A DNA stretch of 38,211 nucleotides from Elusimicrobiota bacterium (lineage in GTDB: Bacteria > Elusimicrobiota > Elusimicrobia > UBA1565 > UBA9628): NCBI GenBank assembly GCA_016204945.1, contig JACQJQ010000111.1, positions 1 through 38,211 of the forward strand. The letters are read 5' to 3'. The notes beneath the pieces are model-generated. The model was not told the origin of the DNA and did no database searches. It saw only the letters and a list, made by a program, of their open reading frames with translations. A program made the translations under genes and the position numbers. The number at the start of each line of letters is the position of its first letter. Position 1 is the stretch's first letter. Below are positions 32,412 through 38,211 of this stretch, piece after piece.

Positions 32412-33452
32412 TCATCTCTTCAGGCCTTCGGTGCTCTCCAGGGCCCACTTCTCCCAACTCGCGTAATCGCGCCGATCGAAGCTCTTCTGCGCGAGTTGGC
32501 CGAGGACGGTGTAGGCCAGATCGTGGCTGCCGGGCTCGGTCAGCTTGAGGATGTCGATGAGGCGCGGAGCGGCCGCGAGGATCTTCGCGCGCTGCGCCGG
32601 ATCGTCCACCATGGGCACGAGCAGGCCGAGGGTCTTGCCCCGCGCGGAGCCGCTCGGATCGTCGAGGAGGGGGATGATCAGGCCGGCGTCCACGCGCAGG
32701 TCCTTGCGATGGTTGACGATATCGGCCAGTATCTGAAGGCTGGCGCCGCGGACGACGGGGGAGGAATCCTTCAGCGCGCCCAGGCAGGATTCCACCACTC
32801 TCTCGCCGCGCGGTCCGTAGCTCAGCGCGAACAGCGCGGCCGCGCGCTTGTCGGCGTCCGCCTCGTGCGCCAGCACCGTCCTCAGCTCGCGCTCCTTGGC
32901 CGCGGCGCCGGCGACCAGCTTGCTCTGCAGGGCGGCCAGCTCGGGAGTCACCCCGCCCCAAAGGCAGTAGAAGCCGGGGCAGTCCGGGCGGTCGACGGGC
33001 ATCTGTCCGCGCCGGGATAAGGCCGAGCCGAGCTCATAATAGGCCTTCCAGACGGCGAGCAGGCCGTCGGGATCGGAGAGGGTCTTTTTCGGCGCGGGAA
33101 CGAACGCCAGGCGGCCGCGATCCGCCTCGTCGACGACGTCGAACGTGGCGTACATCGCGTGGTCCACGGAGGTGAAGTACTCGGAGATCACGAGCTTGAC
33201 GTCGGCGATGCCGGGAATCTTCCCCGCCTCGCGCTCGATCTCGCGGCGGATGGCCTCGGCCTTCTCCAGCGAGGCGGGCCGGCGCTGGTTGCGCAGGGCG
33301 ACGATCGAGCTCAGGCGCTCGCCGAACTGCGCGCGCGCCGAGGCGGGCGTCAGCGCCGCCGAGCGGTAGACGTCGAGACCGCGCAAAGTGGCGGTCGACT
33401 GGGCGCGCGCGCTCGCCGACGCCAGAAGCAAGGACATCCATAGGGTGGTCAT
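32412..33452 (-). CDS. Secreted HEAT-repeat-like protein
   Basis: The 346-aa product has a signal peptide (MTTLWMSLLLASASARA). An uncharacterised N-terminal domain of about 150 residues follows, and then alpha-helical repeats typical of HEAT units (RAAALFALSYGPRGERVVES, SPVVRGASLQILADIVNHRK, LIIPLLDDPSGSARGKTLGL). Such proteins scaffold protein contacts; the partner is unknown. The start at 33452 is preferred over an ATG 18 nt upstream, because a TATAAT box (33465-33460) overlaps the longer version. It converges with the protease gene. Confidence 0.7.
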   Translation of the reverse strand: MTTLWMSLLLASASARAQSTATLRGLDVYRSAALTPASARAQFGERLSSIVALRNQRRPASLEKAEAIRREIEREAGKIPGIADVKLVISEYFTSVDHAMYATFDVVDEADRGRLAFVPAPKKTLSDPDGLLAVWKAYYELGSALSRRGQMPVDRPDCPGFYCLWGGVTPELAALQSKLVAGAAAKERELRTVLAHEADADKRAAALFALSYGPRGERVVESCLGALKDSSPVVRGASLQILADIVNHRKDLRVDAGLIIPLLDDPSGSARGKTLGLLVPMVDDPAQRAKILAAAPRLIDILKLTEPGSHDLAYTVLGQLAQKSFDRRDYASWEKWALESTEGLKR

Positions 33453-33459
33453 CGCGGAA

Positions 33460-33465
33460 ATTATA
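33460..33465 (-). promoter_or_regulatory. TATAAT -10 box of the HEAT-repeat gene
   Basis: The minus strand reads TATAAT only 7 nt before the ATG at 33452, so the transcript would be nearly leaderless. A convincing -35 box is not seen. Confidence 0.4.
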
Positions 33466-33487
33466 GCCATTTTGCTATCGTCATCCA

Positions 33488-34537
33488 GTGCCCAGAACCG
33501 CCGTCGCCTCGGCGCGCGTCGAACTCGTCGAGGCTCCGCTCCGGCGCCCCTTCATCACCGCCCAGGGCAGGCGCGAGCGCACCGTCAACGCCGCGATCAC
33601 GCTCAGGCTGCGCGGCGGCGCAGTCGGCTACGGCGAGGCCTCCACCTCGATCGCCCGGAAGCGCCTGACGCCGGCCGCCCTGCTGGGGGCGCTCCAAAAA
33701 ATGGCCCTCCGCGCCCGCGGGCGGGACGTCCGCGGCTGGCGCGCGCTCGTCGACGACGCCTGGACGCGGCACGGGGCCTTGAGCCCCGCCGTCGCCGCCT
33801 TCGAGGCGGCGCTTCTCTCGGCCCTGGCGGCCGAGGCCGGAACCGGGCTCGCATCCTGGCTCGGCGGGGCGCTGGAGCGCGTCGAGACCGATCTCACGAT
33901 CTCCGCGTCCGATGATGAAGAGTCGACGCGCGCGGCCGCGGCCGAGGCCGCCGCCGCCGGCTTCCGCGTCCTCAAGATCAAAGTCGGGGGCCGGCTCGCC
34001 GAGGACATGGCGCGGGTGGGCGCCGTGCGTCGCGCCGCGCCCGACGCCCGCCTCCTGCTCGACGGCAACCAGGGATTCTCTCCGGCGTCCGCGCTGAGGT
34101 TCCTCGAGGCGGCGCTGAAGACGGGCGCGCCGGTGGACCTCTTCGAGCAGCCCACGCCCAAGTGCGATCTCGCCGGCCTGGCCTTCGTCGCCAAGCGCAG
34201 CCCCGTGCCGGTCGCCGCCGATGAGAGCGCGGCGTCGCCCTCCGACGCCGCGCGGGCCCTGGAGGCCGGGGTGAGCGCGCTCAACGTCAAGCTCGCGAAG
34301 TCGGGGATCACGCGCGGGCTGGAGATCGCGGCGCTGGCGAAGGCCGCCGGAACGCCCTTGATGATCGGCTGCATGGCCGAGACGGCGCGCGGCCTCGCCG
34401 CGAGCGTGCACCTGGCCCTCGGCGCCGGCTGCTTCAAGTGGTGCGACCTCGACAGCGACCTGCTGCTCGCGGAGGATGCGCGGGCCCGGCGGCTGGCGGG
34501 TTGGACGCGCCGCGGGCGCTTCGCCTCGCTCGCTTAG
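33488..34537 (+). CDS. Dipeptide (L-Ala-D/L-Glu type) epimerase, enolase superfamily
   Basis: The 349-aa protein has the muconate-lactonising subgroup motifs: capping domain residues 1-125, then KIKVGG (catalytic Lys), LLLDGNQGF and DLFEQP (metal ligands), VAADES, NVKLAKSGI (second catalytic Lys) and MIGCMAET. This set fits dipeptide epimerases acting on cell-wall-derived Ala-Glu. The exact substrate is not certain, since related epimerases accept other dipeptides. The start is a GTG at 33488, divergent from the HEAT-repeat gene with only 35 nt between them. It converges with the phosphoesterase by 4 nt. Confidence 0.85.
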   Translation: MPRTAVASARVELVEAPLRRPFITAQGRRERTVNAAITLRLRGGAVGYGEASTSIARKRLTPAALLGALQKMALRARGRDVRGWRALVDDAWTRHGALSPAVAAFEAALLSALAAEAGTGLASWLGGALERVETDLTISASDDEESTRAAAAEAAAAGFRVLKIKVGGRLAEDMARVGAVRRAAPDARLLLDGNQGFSPASALRFLEAALKTGAPVDLFEQPTPKCDLAGLAFVAKRSPVPVAADESAASPSDAARALEAGVSALNVKLAKSGITRGLEIAALAKAAGTPLMIGCMAETARGLAASVHLALGAGCFKWCDLDSDLLLAEDARARRLAGWTRRGRFASLA

Positions 34538-35448
34538 CGCAGGCTCCACCAGCGCCGCTTTTTCTCCTCGTGCGTGGGCAGGAGCACCAATCCGTGGGGA
34601 ATCGCGAAAACCTTGCCCTCGAGCGAATGCACTCGGTCGCGAATTCCGGCGGGGGTGATCTCGACCGTCAGGTAATGATGGAAGCGGTCGTCGTTGCCGG
34701 AGGGAAACAGCGCCGAGCCGCCGCCTCCGGTCAGCACGTAGCGCACGCCGCCGTGATCCTGCACGCCGAAGGCGTGCACGTGGCCCATGTAGACGCGGCT
34801 GACCCCCGCGGCGGAGACGAGCTCGGCGAACTCCCGGGCTCCGCCGACGAAGCCGCCGAGCTCGTGCACGCGGCCGACGCCTCCCCACAGGCTCAACTGG
34901 ACGGGGGGCATGTGCGTGAACACGATCTTTCGACCGGGAACATCGAGCGCCATCCGCAGCCATTTGAGCTGCGCCTTGGTCACGCGCTTGGCGCTTGAGT
35001 CGAGAACCACGAAGCGCGCGCCCGCGTGGTCGAAGAAGTAGTTCGGCTTGCCGAACAGGCCGCGGTACAAGATCGAATTGGACTTCCCGTTGGGCCGCGA
35101 GCGGTCGTGATTGCCGATCACGGTGATGTAGGGCCGGCCGGTCCAGACGCGGCGCAGGCCGCGGAGAAAGGCCTCGTAATGCTCGGGGGTGCCCTTGCTC
35201 ACCATGTCGCCGAGCTGCACGGTGAAGGTCAAGGGCATCGCCTGCAGCTCGTGCATCTGATCGTGAAACACGCCCTCCCGGTTGAACAGCTTGCGGTAGA
35301 TCCAGAAGCGCGAGGGCTCCGCGTCGCCGAGCACGGCGAAGGAGACCTTGTCGCCCTCCGCGCTCGGCAGGCGCGAGAGGCGCCGCAGCTGTCGCTCGGT
35401 GCGAAAGCGCGCGGCCATCAACTTGAGGCGCTCGGGGACCATGTCCAT
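34534..35448 (-). CDS. Calcineurin-type metallophosphoesterase
   Basis: The 304-aa product contains the metal-binding motifs of the family: VLGDAE, QLGDMVSKG, VIGNHDRS, FTHMPP and GHVHAFG. The substrate is unknown. No signal peptide is evident; the first 60 residues are basic and helical. The start is set at 35448, since the longer frame would run into the divergent flippase gene, which begins at 35477. The 28-nt gap must hold both promoters or their overlaps. Confidence 0.8.
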   Translation of the reverse strand: MDMVPERLKLMAARFRTERQLRRLSRLPSAEGDKVSFAVLGDAEPSRFWIYRKLFNREGVFHDQMHELQAMPLTFTVQLGDMVSKGTPEHYEAFLRGLRRVWTGRPYITVIGNHDRSRPNGKSNSILYRGLFGKPNYFFDHAGARFVVLDSSAKRVTKAQLKWLRMALDVPGRKIVFTHMPPVQLSLWGGVGRVHELGGFVGGAREFAELVSAAGVSRVYMGHVHAFGVQDHGGVRYVLTGGGGSALFPSGNDDRFHHYLTVEITPAGIRDRVHSLEGKVFAIPHGLVLLPTHEEKKRRWWSLR

Positions 35449-35476
35449 AGGATAACGGTTTTGATAGGATGCCGCC

Positions 35477-36919
35477 ATGCTCCGGGAGCTGCGCGGCCTC
35501 GCGCGCGAGACGGCGGTGTACGGCCTGGCCACCGTCCTCGGGCGCATGCTGAGCTTCCTGCTCACGCCGCTGTACTCGCACCTCCTGGAGCCCGCCGACA
35601 ACGGCGCGATGCAGTCCGTCTACGCCTGCATCGCCTTCCTGTCCGTGATCTATGGGCTCGGTTTGGACACGGCCTATCTGCGGCTGGGCCGGCGGGAAGG
35701 AAAGGCCGATGAATCCGCCTTCGGCGCGGCTTTCCTGACGATAATGGGCTCGGCTCTCGCCGTCTCCATCCTGCTCCACCTCGCTGCGGCGCCCCTGGCC
35801 CGCGCCCTGGGCCTGCCCGAGGAGATGTCCGTCCTCGTCCGCTACGGCGCCTGGATACTGGCCGCCGACGCCGCCATGCTGCTGCCCTACGCGGAGCTGC
35901 GCGGCTCCCACCGCGCCGGGGCCTACGCGGGAATCAAGCTCGCCGGCATCGGCTTGAACCTCGTCCTCGCCTACGCGTTCGTGCGCGTCATGCATCTCGG
36001 CCTGCGCGGGGTGTTCCTGGCGAACCTCATGGCCTCGCTCTCGACCCTCGCGATGCTGGCGCCCGTCATCGTCTCGCGCCTCGGCGCGCTCGATCGCGCG
36101 CGCCTGCGGGAGATGCTGTCGTTCGGCCTGCCCCTGGTCCTCGCCGGCGTGGGCTCGATGATCGTGCAGGTCGCCGACCGGCCCATGGTCGCGCATGCGG
36201 CGGGCCTCGCCTCGGCCGGCGTCTACGGCACCTGCTATAAGCTCGGCATCGGCATGATGCTGCTCGTGGGCATGTTCGACCAGGCGTGGAAGCCCTTCAT
36301 CCTCGAGCGCGCCGACCGGCCCGACGCCGGCGCGCTCATCGCGCGCGTGCTCACCTATTTCGGCGCGCTCGGCGCGTGGGCCCTGCTCGCCATCGTCTTC
36401 TTCACCGGGCCGCTCGTCACCGCGCCGCTGCTCGCGGGCAAGCCCCTGATCCACCCGTCGTTCTGGAGCGGACTTCCCGTCGTGCCGATCGTGGCCCTCG
36501 CCTACCTTTTCAACGGCCTGTATTTCGTCATGCTGGCGCCGCTGATGCTCGACAAGCGCACCGGCGCGGTCTCGGCCGCGACCTGGGCGGGCGCGCTCGT
36601 CAACGTCCTGCTCAATGCCCTGCTGATCCCGCGCATCGGGATGATGGGCGCCGCATGGGCCACCTTGGCCGCCTACGCGGCGATGGCGGCGGCCGTGTGG
36701 GCGCTCGGGCGGGCGTCGCGCCCCGTGCCCTACGAGTGGGGGCGGCTCGTCCTGCTCGCGGGCTGGACGGCGGCGCTCTGGTGGCCGGCCGCGAACGCCG
36801 GCCTCGCCGTCCGCTTCGCCCTTCTCGCCGCCTACCCGGCCGGCCTCGTCTTGTCGGGTTTTCTCGGCGCCGACGAGCTCGCCGAGCTCCGGTCCCTGCT
36901 CAGCGCCCGACGGGCCTGA
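35477..36919 (+). CDS. Wzx/MATE-type polysaccharide flippase
   Basis: The 480-aa integral membrane protein has about 12-14 helices and begins with the characteristic amphipathic start LARETAVYGLATVLGRMLSF and LTPLYSHLLEPADNGAM. Later segments include GLGLDTAYLRLG and SFGLPLVLAGVGSMIVQVAD. Such proteins flip lipid-linked oligosaccharides across the inner membrane for surface glycans. No glycan genes are adjacent in this window, so the substrate is open. It converges with the next gene and overlaps it by 20 bp. Confidence 0.88.
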   Translation: MLRELRGLARETAVYGLATVLGRMLSFLLTPLYSHLLEPADNGAMQSVYACIAFLSVIYGLGLDTAYLRLGRREGKADESAFGAAFLTIMGSALAVSILLHLAAAPLARALGLPEEMSVLVRYGAWILAADAAMLLPYAELRGSHRAGAYAGIKLAGIGLNLVLAYAFVRVMHLGLRGVFLANLMASLSTLAMLAPVIVSRLGALDRARLREMLSFGLPLVLAGVGSMIVQVADRPMVAHAAGLASAGVYGTCYKLGIGMMLLVGMFDQAWKPFILERADRPDAGALIARVLTYFGALGAWALLAIVFFTGPLVTAPLLAGKPLIHPSFWSGLPVVPIVALAYLFNGLYFVMLAPLMLDKRTGAVSAATWAGALVNVLLNALLIPRIGMMGAAWATLAAYAAMAAAVWALGRASRPVPYEWGRLVLLAGWTAALWWPAANAGLAVRFALLAAYPAGLVLSGFLGADELAELRSLLSARRA

Positions 36920-38211
36920 TCTCGAGGAGCCGCGCCTCGACGCGGGGCGCGAACGGATCGGCGAGGGGCAGCGCGGGGCGGGGGGGCTCGAGCGCCCGCG
37001 CGTGGTGCGCGATCAGCCGCCCCCTGGAAAACGAGAACGCGACCTCGACGCCCGCGTCCTTCCAGTCGTCGAGCGCCCGCGCCAGGCGCGCGACGCGGGC
37101 CAACTGCGAATCGGACAGCGCGGGCGGCTCCGCGCCGGAGCGCGGCGCCGCCGCGCGGCCCGTGCGCCGGTCCAGCGCGTAGGACGCGGTCTCGGCGTCG
37201 CCGGCGAGAAAAAGATCGAGGGGGCGCGCGGCCGCCTCGACGAAAATACGCTCGCGCCGACCGGAGCCGGGATCCCGCGAGAACGCCACGCCCGACGCCT
37301 CGGCCGGGGCTATTTTCTCGATGAGGACGCGGCCGTCGTAGCCCGCACCTCGTCCCGCGCGCTCCCGCGCGCCCAACGGGCCCGGCATCCACGACGCCGC
37401 CCAGACCTCCTTGACCCGGTCGAGCACGTCGACCGGACCCGAGGCCTTGAGCGCCGCGTCCTCTCCCACGACAAGCCCTCCCCCGGCCGCGGCGGCCAGC
37501 GCCGCGGCGCCCGCCGGCGAGGACGCGTCGAGCTTGGCGGCCATGATCCTGTCGCGGATGCGCTCGGATTTGCGGCGCAGGCCCAGAGACGCGTCATCGA
37601 GCGTCCGCTCGAGCCACTCCGCCAGGCCGTTGCCCTCGACGAAGCGCTTCCACGCGCCCGCCGGCAGCTCCACCCCCTCGGGCCCGTCGGCGCCCCCCGC
37701 GGCGGCGGCGGCGGCGAAGTCCGCCCGCTTTCCGGCGCGGGATTTCGCGCGGGCCAGCGCGGACTCGAGGCAGGCGCGCGCGGCCGCGGCGGCCCCGCCG
37801 TCGGACAGCGACAAGAGGCGGGCGACGGACGCCGCGCCGCCGGCCGCCGCGCGGGCCTCGTCGACGGACATCGCGCAGTCCTCGGAGCGGCGCATCCCCT
37901 CGCGGACGGCGCGGGCGAAGGCCAGCGCCTCGGCGCGCCGCATATCCTCGCGAGACGACGCGGGCAAGGAGCGGTCGGCGGCGCGCCGGATGCGCGCTAA
38001 ATCGTCGACGGGCATGGCGCCCGCGGCCGCGCGCGGAACCAGCTCCCCGAGCAGGGCCGCGCCGCGGCCCGCATCCGCGGCCTCCGCGAGCCACTGCTCG
38101 AGCGCCTGCGCGTCGCGCAGTCCGTCATAAGCCCGCGCGGCCTCGGCGGCCGCGACCCGCGCCTCCGCCTGCGCCGGCGGCACCATGGTCACGCGGCCGC
38201 TCGCCGCGTCC
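36900..38211 (-). CDS. PEP-utilising-enzyme-like protein, 5' end outside window
   Basis: The frame is open to the right edge; codons before the GTG at 38192 read DAASGRVTMVPP, which resembles the end of a swivelling phosphohistidine domain. The following 150 residues are Ala/Arg-rich and helical. The C-terminal half resembles the ATP-grasp domain of PEP synthase or PPDK: WKRFVEGNGLAEWLERTLDD, SERIRDRIMAAKL, VKEVWAASWMPGPLGARERA and IEKIAPAEASGVAFSRDPGS. The sequence is divergent and extremely GC-rich. Whether it is a working enzyme or a derived regulatory protein cannot be told from this part. Confidence 0.6.
   Translation of the reverse strand, partial: DAASGRVTMVPPAQAEARVAAAEAARAYDGLRDAQALEQWLAEAADAGRGAALLGELVPRAAAGAMPVDDLARIRRAADRSLPASSREDMRRAEALAFARAVREGMRRSEDCAMSVDEARAAAGGAASVARLLSLSDGGAAAAARACLESALARAKSRAGKRADFAAAAAAGGADGPEGVELPAGAWKRFVEGNGLAEWLERTLDDASLGLRRKSERIRDRIMAAKLDASSPAGAAALAAAAGGGLVVGEDAALKASGPVDVLDRVKEVWAASWMPGPLGARERAGRGAGYDGRVLIEKIAPAEASGVAFSRDPGSGRRERIFVEAAARPLDLFLAGDAETASYALDRRTGRAAAPRSGAEPPALSDSQLARVARLARALDDWKDAGVEVAFSFSRGRLIAHHARALEPPRPALPLADPFAPRVEARLLEIRPVGR

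Noticed and set aside
33461-36454. 997-aa minus-strand open frame, and other long antisense frames such as 9427-11313, 16035-17345 and 20792-23152
   Set aside because: These are low-complexity products of high GC content opposite genes with clear family motifs.

Overview
The window looks like about 31 kb of an integrated conjugative element (positions 1 to about 31,400, left end not seen) followed by about 6.8 kb of ordinary bacterial chromosome. The host is probably a GC-rich member of the Elusimicrobiota or a related diderm lineage. The clues are a PorV-like outer-membrane protein, a giant secreted protein built of fibronectin-III-like modules with a C-terminal PNPFSP sorting-type domain, and very GC-rich chromosomal genes. 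This assignment is an inference from gene content; no rRNA or other marker gene is present.

Region 1 (1-6285, minus strand) is a tightly coupled regulatory operon. In order it encodes an NtrC-type response regulator with a GAFTGA loop, a 65-aa protein, a short RpoN (sigma-54)-like factor, a secreted protein fused in frame to a DUF985 cupin, and a hybrid histidine kinase that runs off the left edge. Three junctions are ATGA overlaps. A sigma-70-type promoter and a leader of about 105 nt ending in a terminator-like hairpin lie directly in front of the regulator's start codon.

Region 2 (6469-9574, plus strand) holds element genes of poorly known function, one with ECF-sigma-like features. It also holds a 343-bp gene-free stretch rich in inverted repeats, including a nested structure of about 124 nt, and a replication-relaxation family protein. 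This stretch is the best oriT or operator candidate in the window.

Region 3 (9571-28617, plus strand) is the transfer operon. It encodes a VirD4-type coupling ATPase split by an in-frame amber codon, a 2152-aa secreted modular protein, a PorV-like barrel/TPR protein, a VirB2-like pilin, SSB, VirB3, VirB4, VirB5-like, VirB6, a DUF5348 protein, VirB8, a VirB9-position protein and a VirB10-like protein flanked by two paralogous small proteins. Most junctions are 4-nt overlaps. No relaxase, VirB1 or VirB11 is visible.

Region 4 (28614-31432) carries a HigB/HigA-type toxin-antitoxin pair with its own promoter, a hypothetical gene and a large serine recombinase. The recombinase frame runs through an intact tRNA-Arg(UCU) and stops inside a second, D-arm-less tRNA-Arg copy. 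This is probably the right attachment junction.

Region 5 (31457-38211) is chromosomal: a trypsin-like serine protease, a HEAT-repeat secreted protein, a dipeptide epimerase, a metallophosphoesterase, a Wzx/MATE-type flippase and a partial PEP-utilising-enzyme-like protein.
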